Shown: in pieces, positions 12,117-23,560 of the stretch
How the letters are laid out: the number at the start of each line of letters is the position of its first letter
Numbering within the stretch: the first letter of the stretch is position 1
Assembly: GCF_040581485.1 (NCBI RefSeq)
Contig: NC_090129.1
Location: 8,976,501 to 9,040,500, forward strand
Source of the DNA: Linepithema humile
Taxonomy: Eukaryota; Arthropoda; Insecta; Hymenoptera; Formicidae
Direction of reading: 5' to 3'
DNA length: 64,000 bases
Program-made: the position numbers and the translations under genes
Notes under the pieces: generated by a model
The model's database searches: none
Seen by the model: the letters and a program-made list of their open reading frames with translations, nothing else
Told to the model about the DNA's origin: nothing

Positions 12117-12152
12117 GTGAGTAAATTAATTCATTATACTTGCATAATTATA

Positions 12153-15100
12153 CAAAATGCTGATATCATTCGCTATCTGTGCTTCATGGTGCCGATGAGC
12201 CGCAGTGGAATAAATTGCAATATCCTTGCTAATGAGTAAAATTATTTGTTTATTTTTTAAATATGCACATAACTGTGCTGATATATACATATATATACAC
12301 AATTACAATTGGAAACTTTATACTTTTATTTTATTTCAATTTTTTTCTTGTGCTACCTTGCCACTACTTTACAATTGTCTTGACTCGCATGATCACGTTA
12401 GAATATGAAAGAAAGTAAAAAAGCAAAAAATTATTGACGCAATATTATTGATCTATAAAAGACCATAAAAGTTATCTGTCTTTTATCTTTTTTCTTCTAT
12501 TTTTATTATTTATCTTTATTATTATTGTTATTATACTATTGTTATCTTTGTTCTTCTATCTATTTCTATTATTTTAAAGCCATTACATTTTTTCTATATT
12601 TTATTCGCTTGCTTTAACACTGTAACATAATTAGAAAAATGTGAAAGAGTAGGAAAAAACGCAAAAAGTGAAAAGAAAGGGAAAATCAAAAGAAAAAATA
12701 TGAAAGTTTGATTCTTATCATCGATATAATCTTATCATCGATTATCGTAAACTTTGGCACTTGCAGTAGCTACTAGAGAAATGTAAACGGTTATCTCGTT
12801 GTAAATTCTGGCATGACATTCGCAGCGGCGTTTAAGGGAAATAAAAGCTGCATGGAGCAAAATGGGAAGCAGAAGGTTTCAGTTTTATTGACATGACTAT
12901 AAGATCTCTTTTGCTATTTTCTCCTAGACAGAACGTATATAACCATTTTCGAGCTCTGATCAGAACTTCTTTTCTGCGATTTATTTGTATTTACACAAGG
13001 TGTGCTCTCAGAAAAATTGCGGTATTGAAAAAATAGATATTAAATTAAATACAGGAAACTTTTATTGATTCTTTTATAAACGCAATATTTATATTTTGAT
13101 AATGTATATGATAGTTTTCATAGTTTTTTAAAATTAAATTACAGTAATAATTTATATATATTTTATTAAAAAACTTTAAATTTTAAAAGAGTATAATGGA
13201 GATATATTTCTAAATATTTGTAATAATGAAAGAACCAATATATCTGAGAGATTCGTTCACATTTAAAACTGATTTAAATAGAGTTTGTCACTCGATCTGT
13301 TGCGCCACTCACTTTATGCGGTCATTTTACGCGGTGGACATGTAAAAAAAAATGTATAGGTGCTATTCACCCGGGAATCGATATTTCGCTACGCGCCGCG
13401 AAGGAAATTCTACGAAATAAAAGTGCTCTCCTCTCACGCACATGTAATTTTAATCCGTGCAATATCTCGGTGACTTTTTTTTCGCCACTTGGTGATGATC
13501 GGGTCGATAAACCAACCACCGTTTTATCGGGTCACGCTCGTCAGATTCCCGAACCTGTAATAACAGGCTGCGTGCAGAAGTCCGATATTTGCTAATAAAC
13601 AGCCACTCTGAAAGTGTTTCCAATATCTGGCCGATTATTGCTCATAAAGTGTACATCCTGCCGAATGTACTTGGACGATGCGATGTCTTTGAGCAACAAT
13701 GGTGCATTGTAACACGACATAAAGCAATGAAATACCGATACACGATGGTTTTCTTGCGAATTTTATTGCGTACACCTTTATGCCTTGTTTTTATACGTCT
13801 CAGAGATTGTAATTCGAGAGGATTTACGCAAGGGTAATAATTTATTCCACTGTGGGTGACGCGCCCATTGGCATTCCCGCGCGATGCTTCTATTTCCTGC
13901 ACGATTCGGAAGTGTGCGATTATATTTACATGAAAATCGCATAATCGTAACTTCGCCAATATTGTTAACATTCTACTTCTTGAAGTAGTGATTTATGCAT
14001 ATTATGAGCATAGAAATTGAGAGATTTTGAGTAGATTTCTTATTGGAAAAAATATTTTTTTATCCAAGAAGCATTTTTGATAACAATTTTATTAAATTTA
14101 TATGAAAATTATCTTCTGCGAGTTAGTTTTTTTGAAGTAAGAATTTTCAAATTTAAGTTATAAAAAATTTGAACTTTAGATTTGTTTGCGATAGGTGTAC
14201 AGGTTTTTTTTTTTAAATTGTAAGTTAACTATTAATTTTTATACATATTATAAAAGTATGTATGAAATTTATGTGAATCAAAGTGACAAATATAATTAAT
14301 TGACCGAAGGTCACGCAGTAAACTCTCACAAAAAGTCCACGACGCATTTTATAGTCTAGTTTCAATTTCGGTTGACTAGTTTGTCAGAAGCTGTCCTGCC
14401 ATAGATTGAACTCTCCCGTATGCAGCGCGTAGAGTTTGTCCCCGTAAACTCGATGCGTAATTGGATCTCCTCGCAGCGAGCATACAGCGAGTAATACATA
14501 TGATGCGATTACATTGCGAGTTCTAATCACTTTTACCGCCGTAGCAATCTTGCTGCATCGTGTCGCGCGTGCTGCTTGACCGCGCGGGAAAAGCCGCGCG
14601 AAAACACTCGAAAATAGTTACCGCGATGTAATTAATGACATTTGCCAAAAGTAATGTATCAACATACGCAAAGTGCAATAACGTAATAGCAGCAGTAATA
14701 TGTCGGGCATAATAATTTTAGAGTAAACTCACCTGCTAATTACTGCACTGTTGAGATAGCGCGAGCTTTTAGTAATACAAATCATTTCGGTACTGTTAAA
14801 AAGATTGTTAGGTTGGCTCAACAATGGCATATTAATTTGTATAATTGTTACGAAAATATACAAGTAATTCGACGTATACTATTATATGATTTGTTACATT
14901 AAATTAGGAATAATTCAGAAGAAATATTCTGCGTGGTTTCTTTTATAAAAATTTGACATTTAAAAGTTAAATTTTATGATTTCGATATTTTCTTAATACG
15001 TCACAGTATGCAAAATATAATGAAAAACAGATTTTTGTTTGTATGCTTAATCCGGCGAGATTTTAACAGACAAAACTCTTGAATGAGAATACAGATTCTA

Positions 15101-15170
15101 CAGGCCGCTACGCTCGTTGAAATGCGTGAAAATACACGCGTTAACACGTTAACAACCGGAACCTGAAATC
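12153..15170. other. AT-rich non-coding DNA
   Basis: If the right-hand RNA continues, this is its third intron or beyond. A CpG-richer patch lies around 13300-13960, where frames of 82 codons (+) and 109 codons (-) overlap without recognisable domains, and another around 14380-14620. No convincing exon, RNA gene or transposon is recognised. Confidence 0.4.
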
Positions 15171-16160
15171 CGAAGCGTTAAGCTGTCGGACATAAAACGG
15201 TTGGTGGCTTCCGTTTAGCGCTTTTCCGCTCGGCGCGGCCGCGCATTACAGCCGCAACACTTTTAATTGCAAACTTAAAAGGCTCCTCGCGGATAAAGAG
15301 GTTGCTCAAGCAAGAGGTAAACTCGTTCCGCCACTTTTGCAAAGAATTAGCCGCGGGCAGAAGCGCTCGCGCGCGCAGATACAAAGTGCGCGAAACTTTA
15401 TTAATGTTAAATTTGGTTTTATGATGCCCGGCCGATGCAACTTAAATTCGCTTCCATCTCAAGTGCGCGCGCGGACCGCCGGCTGCTGCGGAGGTCTCTT
15501 CGACAAAAGGCGAGGAGAGATTGTGTAAAGTGGCTCGTTTACGTCCCGGAGCTGAGCAGAATAGAACGCGAAGGCGCTCCGGCCCGGATTCGTAAACGGT
15601 TATTATTACTGTGAATCGCCGCAATAAAGATCGACGATAAGTGGAACGCTTATCGATGGGGATTTATCCGCGCGATATTTTCTATGAGAGCGGTTTTAAC
15701 GTTGAAGAATGGATAATCTTCCTCTCCAGAGTAGATAACGATTTCCCCCGACGACGTTGATAGACCTCCTTTTGCCGGACGCAACAAGGTAAATGCGATT
15801 CCGATACTCGCGGTGATGTTTCCCGCGCGCACGCGAGATCCCCTCCCGTCTCTCTGACAACCCCGTGCCTTATCAACTATTCACAACTCCGCCTTATCGC
15901 TCAACGGATACAACTGCACATCGCGATTCCGCCGCGCGGGTCACTTTGTACTCACGCGTTTCCGAACTTGCCTGGAATTCGCGTTACAGATAGTATAGAA
16001 ACAGAGAGCAACTGCGAATTTTGCGCGTTGAAAGCGCCTCGGGTCTCGCCGAGGTATCAGGTGTTGTTGTTTCCATTGTGGGGCGCGTCGGAACTTTTGC
16101 GAATTAAGTGACGTACCGCGTCCCGCGAGATTAATCGCGCTTTCGATTTAAACCAAACGC
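15171..16160. other. CpG-rich block, unassigned
   Basis: One of the larger CpG-rich islands, with runs such as GCTCGCGCGCGCAG near 15365. Several frames of 60-68 codons are open on both strands and overlap one another, so none is preferred. No start-site, donor or protein signature is clear. A promoter or conserved non-coding element is plausible. Confidence 0.25.
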
Positions 16161-19100
16161 TGACATATTAATTTAAGATTAATCGATCAATAGATTTACA
16201 TTTTTCGTGGCACATCTCTATCCATTATATACTCATATATTTATTACTGCATAAACGCATACTGAATCGTTGCATATGAAATAGTGAATATATTATATCG
16301 CTATTGGACGATACGTCTTTGCACAACACAGAAATTGTTAATATTTATTAACAATTTTCAGGAAATTTCCGAGAAAGTAAAATATTGTAATTAAGAAATT
16401 CAGTGGTTTTTATATTTCTTAGAATAAAGTTTTTGTTATCTTATTTAAAGATGTAAATTTGAAAGAATTGATTTAAATTTTAAAATTATAAAATAATGTT
16501 ATATGAATTTCTTAGTTTCTTGCATTTTTTTAGAAATTTATCAAAATTTTAAAAATTACAAGCATTTTGATATCTTGAACTTTAATGTGGGATATAATAT
16601 TTGATTATTAAAAGACATTTATTTTATTAGGGCGTTTCCATAAAAGTAAAACTCGCGAAATGTGATGCTTTGCATTCGATGATAATATAAAAGTGAATAA
16701 TTGAATGTTTATTTGTTCAATAATCATAAGATGCATATAATTCTGAATTCCCTTTGAGACGCACTTTGCTGCAATATTCGACAGTGCAAAGCGGATGGGC
16801 ATTTAATAATGCCTCCAAGCGTAGTACAGTGGGTCACAGTGCGGCTGGAAATGTAACGTCGATCGATGAGTTTCATCGAATCATTTTGCAGCGCAATATC
16901 CGCTATTGGCACGATCTAATTTGCTCGCTCCAATGAATCGTGGTCACTGACCAAATCATTTGTTTCATAAATTTCCGCCGTTCGCACGCGCGAGATATCA
17001 CTTCATTTATTCATTTGCCATAAACATAATTTCGTCATTCTATATTTTCGAAAAAATTAAAATATATATCTCTTTGATATAATTCTAATTAAAATGTATA
17101 CGATCTGTGGCAGTAATCTTTTAAATTATTAAAGATCATCAATTATTAATATAATTAGAAGTTTTTGCTCGATTTTTTATTTACTCTTTGATTCTCTGTC
17201 TCTAAAAAATGTGCAGCAAGTAAAATTTTATATCACAAATATTTTGAATCAAGATACAAAGGTATTTTAAATATAGGATAATAATTGTCTACATAATTCA
17301 TCTCTATTGTTTAACTTTTCAACAATTTAACTTTTAAAGTTTTATTCGATTTTGGGATCGATAATACACACACATTAAATTGAAGTTGAGAAATTTAAGT
17401 ATAGTAGTAATTAATTTATTAATTAAAAATTTGAGGTAAAATTTTGTCTCGTACAATTGACATGTTAAAACTGCCAAACATAATTCTTATTTTACGTATA
17501 GATAACATTGTAATTAATTAGATACGTGCTGTTCAAACTATCCAAATAAATGAAGAAGATGAATAAAGTGATTACTCGTACAGTAAAAAGTTAAAGAAGC
17601 CCTGCGCTACCGCGCATTTCTCAACTTCAATTGAATATGTAGTTTCTAAATAATAAATCAGAGAAGATACATTTCTTGTGTTTTTTCAAATGTTCTATTA
17701 GCATAAAAAATGCAAATTAAAGTATTAAATGATCATTTAACAAGGTGATCAATCCTTGTCAGTATGAAGAACCGGTTTCATATCGGTCTCGCGGACATTA
17801 GTACTTTAAAAATTGGAGGCTCATTTAAATTACTTAAATAGAACTAAATTATCTAAAATAGAATTAAACATCACAAAATGAAATAGCGCGTGACGGGAAT
17901 AATTAAGTTTTTTGATACTGGGATGAGAACATAAATAAATCAACGGAAAATTAATGAGATATATAAAAGATATTTTACTTTTATCGCATTATTTTTTAAG
18001 AGTCTTATCTTTTAATTAATTTAGAATCGATACTTTTTCAATAAAAATGTCGAGATAAATTATCATTAATAGCAACTGAGTATTCAATATCGTATAAATT
18101 ATACTGTAAAATTCATTTAAAATTATCTGAAGACTGTAATATTTCCATTACCTATTTTCTTGCCTAAAGTCTAGCTCGCCAGAAATCCTCTTTCAGAAAC
18201 GGTCCGACACTTTTTATGAGAAAGAAAACAGCTTCAAATTGATAAAGAATCTGCTCTTAAAAAATAATGCTGTAGAAGTGAATCACGGGTACACTGATAT
18301 TCTGATGACGTTGCGATAATCGAGATTCTTGACGGTAAATTGGGATCGTTTTAAGCCGTGTAATCGTATCGCAATATACAGGGTTGATGATATATTAACA
18401 CGAAAATCTCCGCCCTCTTTAATAAACGGATTGATGCACCGTGAATTTGCGGATACTAATTTTTACCAAAGCACATGATCCACGCAGCGAAAATCTCATT
18501 TAACAAATAGGGCTGAAAGCGTTGAATAGTTAGTAATTTGATTTGTATGCTCTGCACTATTTACGTAATCTGGCTGATCTCGTTTGCAAATTGAAACATC
18601 ACTTTGTGACTCGTTAATAATAGTATTCGTTAGTATTTAATGCACATTAATCGAGATTTATAACAAAGTAAATAATTTCCACTTCTTAAATTTGATTAAT
18701 TTTTTTTTAAAGTAACATAATAACAAAAAGCACTAAAATCTGAAAGTAATATTACGAATAAATTTAAACGAATAAAAACATACTTGCAACAAATTTAGTT
18801 ATTTAACTCGAGCGAAGATTCATATATCTGATATTTACAATATGGATTTGTTATTTGAATAGAACAATTATCAGTAATAATTGAAATGAATGGCAATAAC
18901 AAAGTTTGTAGACACAAAAAAACGGCTCAAAACGATAAAAAATGATCAATCTTTTCCAATACTTTTCTAACACGTTAACGACAATTTATAACTATCAACC
19001 TCAATCCAGGATTCGCGAAAAAAGGGACAGGTATTGGCATAGATAGCCGATTGATTTACCATTGTAGATTGATCGCTGATTCATCTAGCATTGTTTGTTG

Positions 19101-19166
19101 ATCGTAACCGGAAACCACGAACTGTCACGAACCAATATGGATTCGAAAAGTGTCGACGAGGTCCAT
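16161..19166. other. AT-rich non-coding DNA
   Basis: No gene is seen. It contains a perfect 17-bp inverted repeat with widely spaced arms (17378-17394 and 17616-17632). Short overlapping frames at 16608-16936 lie in a slightly CpG-richer patch and have no recognisable product. Confidence 0.4.
17378..17632. repeat. Separated 17-bp perfect inverted repeat
   Basis: AATTGAAGTTGAGAAAT (17378-17394) recurs as its exact reverse complement ATTTCTCAACTTCAATT (17616-17632), with 221 bp between. Matching does not obviously extend outward, and no target-site duplication is evident. It could be a decayed MITE or a coincidence in AT-rich DNA. Confidence 0.45.
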
Positions 19167-19222
19167 CGGCAGCGGTGTACAGACGATAATCGATAAACGA
19201 TAATCGATGCTCACCGCTGCCG
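19167..19222. repeat. 11-bp GC-rich hairpin around repeated ATCGAT/TAATCG motifs
   Basis: CGGCAGCGGTG (19167-19177) and CACCGCTGCCG (19212-19222) are exact reverse complements. The 34-nt loop contains CGATAATCGAT twice. Those words include TAATC, a Bicoid/Otd-class homeodomain core. A frame continues across it on the minus strand (19081-19389, 102 codons) without recognisable domains. Confidence 0.6.
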
Positions 19223-20430
19223 GTAACACGGTAATCGATATCCGCGAGTAATAATCTATCACGAGTATGAACGTACCGGGTTTTAATGGAGAAATTTTGA
19301 GGGCGCCGCTTGAGAAAATCGACGAGAGCGATAAAGCCGTGAGCTTCGCCGACAACAAAGAAACCGTTCGGTCGATTATGGCGAGCCATTACGGTCGATT
19401 TTATTTATTTTTTGACGTTTGTTACTACGGCCGGACCGAGCAAATTGAGTCGTGGGGATAAATTTTTAGATTTATGATAAACGCGCCATTAGATTCGAGG
19501 CTTGCCTCTTTATCGTCGAAATTAATATTCATCGTTTTCCACACCGGCATTTCATTTTCAGTAATGAACCTGACGGCTCATTAGTTAAAGAAACTCGCAG
19601 GTAGCCATCCCAGGAATTTCCTTCGCAGACCGAACCGACTAACCGGCCATTCGTACGATGACGCATGAATGCACGCGGCAAACGTCAAACGGAATCTCGA
19701 GTAATAAGGGCGCGTCGTCGCTGAATAAGCGTAATAATGAGATAGACACGCGTGAATTGATGAGACTTTACATAATTATTCTCGATATCACGGATAATGA
19801 AAACATCACTTTTACGATTTGTGGCGTTTGTATTTCGGCGGTTTCGAGACCTTACTCGATACATATATAACGTTGTCTTTGTGTATCTAAAACCGCGTTT
19901 AATAATATCATTTATTAACAGCTGTTACTCATAATGACTCGATCGTTTATCAATTAGCTAATTAACATCCGCGACTATGCATATATCCCGGGACCCTTCG
20001 ATTTTCATGACAGGCTGACGTCACATATATGCGATAATATCTCGCAATTAATTTTCTTTGCGCATAATTAAAATTATACTATATATAAAATAAAACTTTT
20101 TAAACGAAGGTTTTTATTGATACAACAATTTTTTGAAGAATGTTTTTTTAACAAAGAAATTCAAATAGTATGTGAAACCAGATTCAAATAAAATAAGAAT
20201 TTGGTATAAACTTTGGAATTATATTTTTAAAATATTTTTAATTGCGAATATTAAATATTTTATCATATTTTCGCAAATTAATCTTCTAATATTATTAAAC
20301 GATAATTCGCGACTATTTCACACCAGACATTACTCCGTTTCTCTTCGAGACAGAACACATTTCTTCTTATCAGGTAGGTTTTCTATCAAACCTCTTTTCT
20401 CGCTCTTAAAGCAGCGATAAAGAATGACCT
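19223..20430. other. Mixed non-coding DNA
   Basis: A CpG-containing stretch to about 19870, then AT-rich. Short open frames (60-80 codons) have no recognisable product. No RNA gene or transposon seen. Confidence 0.35.
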
Positions 20431-21120
20431 AGCCGCCACTTTACGTTCCATCGAGAAAGAAAATCGCGTGTCCGCTTGACAAAGCGACTGCGGCGTGTTC
20501 GATCGCGAAATTGCAACACTATCATTTGTCCACGCGTTGATTGTAGATTGACTAAAATCGCCAGAAGAGGAAACGGAAAAAGGGAGCGGAAAAGCCGTAA
20601 TTATAACGATCCAGTGCTGTTCTGGCGTAAGAGGGAGTTCTCTCAGTTGGAAAAAGATAAAAAGTGTGAGTGAGAGAGAGGGAAAGCGAATGCGGCCGAA
20701 ATTACATCGACCGCGCAACAGCAACGGCGCTACAAAATATCCACACTGTTTGATCTGTTCCCCCATTTACCCAAATGGCGTGAAATTCAACAAAGCTGCC
20801 TGAGTGGCATCGGCTACTAGGCATCGAATATCCCATGTTCGTGCCTACCCCGCATTCTCCTCATTCTCCCTGCTCGACCTGTTTCCCCTCGAGCGCCCTT
20901 TTAAAGCGCCACCAAATTCCATTTGGGTACCAGCTGATTAAATGCTTCTGCGGGAGATGTAAATTTCTGCCCGCAGGTAAAATGCGGCATGATCGGATAT
21001 ATGCCCCCTCTTCCCTCTCCCCTCTCCCCCTCGCTTATGCGCTCACAAAATTGTGGGTACGTGTTAGGTCTCAAGAAATTCATGTAATCAGATCTGCCTC
21101 CGGAAGTTTGCACAGTTAAA
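20431..21120. other. CpG- and GA/CT-rich block, possible promoter
   Basis: GC-rich relative to its surroundings. It holds an initiator-like CTCAGTT near 20650, a following GA-rich tract with a donor-like GTGAGTG at about 20667, and a CT-rich tract near 21005-21035. The 126-codon minus-strand frame at 20386-20766 matches no family I know. The combination resembles an insect TATA-less promoter, but no coding exon follows. Confidence 0.2.
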
Positions 21121-21834
21121 AAATATATGTTTTTTATAACTGTCACATGGATTTTAATTTTTACAATGGTTTTTAAGTTATAAAAAAGTGAAAATTAAAT
21201 TTTTAAAATCACTTAGAGCACACTATTTATTAAAAATTATATTATCGGTAAATTAAAATTTTTTAATTAAATGAAATAATGGTTACTATTATATACACAC
21301 AATTTAAATTTATACATTTATTCATTGAGATAGAAATTTTTATATATTATAAATTGCAAATAAATTTATAAAAATTGTCAATTTGTGAAAAAGTAGAAGA
21401 TATAGATTGTTTAATTAAAGACTGAGGAATACGAAATCTAAAGAATTCGAAGAGATTATTGAAAATATCAAAAAATGTTAATTGTCTAGATTTCTTTTAA
21501 GATACCAGTTCTCGCGTCTAATACTTAAAAATCTCAAGCTGTAAAAATCCTATTCGGCACCCCTAACTTTCGCGATATCTATCTACTACTAGCTAATTCT
21601 CTGACGCGTTGATCAATTATCTCATGAAAATCAAAGAATCTCCGCTGCTACATTAAGCTGGAAGGTACAACGCGATAAAAGATTCTTGGAGGAATCTCAC
21701 GGTTTTGTTCAAAGACATACGACAGTGTCCCATTGACAATTAACGATAATCACCAATCGTAGCCGACGTGGATCTTCTTAAATGGTGTGCTATTCCATGG
21801 GTTAACGAGGAAAAGAGAGATAGAGTGAGTGTAC
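21121..21834. other. AT-rich non-coding DNA
   Basis: No gene or repeat recognised. Confidence 0.4.
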
Positions 21835-21982
21835 GGGTAAGAGAAAGTTAGAGAGAGAGAGAGGGAGAAAGGATGACTTTATAGTAGTGAGGTGGTTTGT
21901 GGTAGTGTATTTATTGTCGGGAGGTTCCGTGGTAACGGGGGGGATTCCCTCCTCCCGTCGAGGGCAGAGGATTTGCCCTCGA
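21835..21982. repeat. GA repeat followed by two adjacent GC-rich hairpins
   Basis: A GA microsatellite at about 21850-21866 precedes two perfect stems. CGGGAGG (21918-21924) pairs with CCTCCCG (21951-21957), enclosing a run of seven G. Then TCGAGGGCA (21958-21966) pairs with TGCCCTCGA (21974-21982) around a 7-nt loop. The two stems abut directly. A minus-strand frame (21802-22008, 68 codons) overlaps them but is unremarkable. Confidence 0.5.
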
Positions 21983-23089
21983 GCAGTAGCGCAGCAGTGT
22001 AGCACCAATACCTGCGTTAGCCGGTAGGAATAGATGGTAGGTGATGATTACGGGTTTGAGAGAAGCGTATAACGACGCGCCGGCATCGACACGCGTGTAG
22101 TTATAAAATATATACCGGACGACCTCTGTTATTTGTGACGAGCACGCTGGAAAGAAGAGAAGGAAAGAATGCGAGAGTTAGTGGAAAGCGTCTGGCACCG
22201 CAGCACATTTCTCTGACATTCTGCAGTGTTATTTGAATAAATGCGCACAAATGTATCATATTGTGCGGGAGTCTGCGCGGAAAGTGCATGATAAGTTATA
22301 TTTGGAAAAAATTATATTTTAATTATTGAAAGTATGAGAAAAAGAAATTTAAATATTTAAACATTCTAATATTTGAAAGATAATTTGTCTTTATAAATTC
22401 TAAAATATGAATAGTATAAATTTGGAATTGTATTTATTTTTTTTTGAATAATTTTTATAAAAAAAATAATTTTAAAGATAATATGATGTTAATGCTTCTG
22501 CGCACTTTTGTCTATGTTATTCCCACGTTTTCGGTACAAGAATGTATCGTAAACTCGTTTAACGAATATTCGATCAAACTGTTCCTGATTCGAGTCTGTG
22601 GGATCCAAAAGCTGCCGGCCATTATCCTTCGTAACGAGTTTAACGCAAAGCCGACAAAATTTACGCTCTATCGATTTTAGTTCAAGAACTATGACAAGTT
22701 ATAACTGAAACATTCGGTAGTTGGTATCCGGCGCCACTTGACGCAAGTTTCACGATCGCCATAGCCATCCATTTTATGCCTACGACATCAATTAGCCGCG
22801 ATGGAATTGATTTGAGTTTCTAGTCGTAACTATCGTTAATTTAGATCTCTTCATCTCTTTATCATCTTAATGGTTTTAAGCTATCTTCCGAACTATTTTT
22901 TTTCTCTCCTGTAACTTTCTTGCACATAATTCAGAATAAATATTTTAAACAATCTTACTTAGGAACTTAGGAAGTATATGCCTTTTCTTTGAGATGTCTT
23001 TGATTATTTAAACAGATTTTATTTAATTTGCCGATTTATAAAAAAATAGCGTATTTCAAATTTGCATCAAGTACAATATTCAAATGATA
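21983..23089. other. Mixed non-coding DNA
   Basis: A CpG-containing patch to about 22290, then AT-rich, then another CpG-bearing patch at 22500-22830. The 78-codon frame at 22444-22680 has no recognisable domain. No gene supported. Confidence 0.35.
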
Positions 23090-23560
23090 TAGTTTGAGAC
23101 ACCTTGTATATTTTATATTATTTGCATATCTATTCTCTTATAATGACATTAAAATAAAATTAATGGAATTGACTTACTGGCATGATGCGCAGTAGCGGAA
23201 TTGTTTACAAGTTGATCTGTAACATATAAAGTAAATCCAAATTATAGAAAGGTTTAAAATAATTATTTGACTAATAATTATTACATAATAAACTTTTACT
23301 CATCTTTATGCACAAATAACTATAAAAGAATTATATATTTATAGTTAATAACTATAAATAATGAAAATTGCAAATCTTTTACTGAATGTTTCAAAATTTC
23401 TACGTGTAATATTTTACGTGCAATATTTTGCAAATGACAGATAACAAATAAATGATTACTTACCTTAATGTAAGTCAAGTAAGGTAAGTCAATGCATTTG
23501 TTTTATTTCAATGTCATTAAGAGAATAGATTTGTAAAATAATGTAAAATAATGTTAAACT
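23090..23560. mobile_element. Probable MITE with roughly 75-85 bp terminal inverted repeats
   Basis: The left arm (23090-23176) and right arm (23485-23560) are inverted copies. The best stretch, CTATTCTCTTATAATGACAT at 23130-23149, is matched in reverse complement around 23510-23528 with a 2-nt gap, and pairing continues inward to TAAGTCAAT. The left end GAGACACCTTGTATA resembles ends of Tc1/mariner-type elements in insects. No transposase frame lies inside. Exact ends and the target duplication are uncertain. The arms carry GTAAGT motifs that mimic splice donors on both strands. Confidence 0.5.

Larger units (their letters stand above)
9523..12152. repeat. Large imperfect inverted duplication with mirrored exon-intron structure
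   Basis: The left arm (9523-10952) read on the minus strand matches the right arm (11021-12152) read on the plus strand. They are separated by a 68-bp unique centre (10953-11020). The innermost 150 bp are nearly identical. Matching anchors then recur outward in the same order: the exon 1 end plus GTGAGTAC donor, the exon 2 block ending CTAGCTG before a GTGA donor, a comparable intron, a 41-bp exon 3 (35 of 41 bases equal by hand count), and about 36 bp of the following intron. Both exon and intron sequence are shared, so this is a DNA-level duplication and not a retrocopy. Homology fades beyond 9523 and 12152. Confidence 0.85.

Noticed and set aside
14808..14820. TTAGGTTGGCTCA, resembling a mariner terminus
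   Set aside because: Too short, no matching inverted end or TA-flanked partner found nearby.
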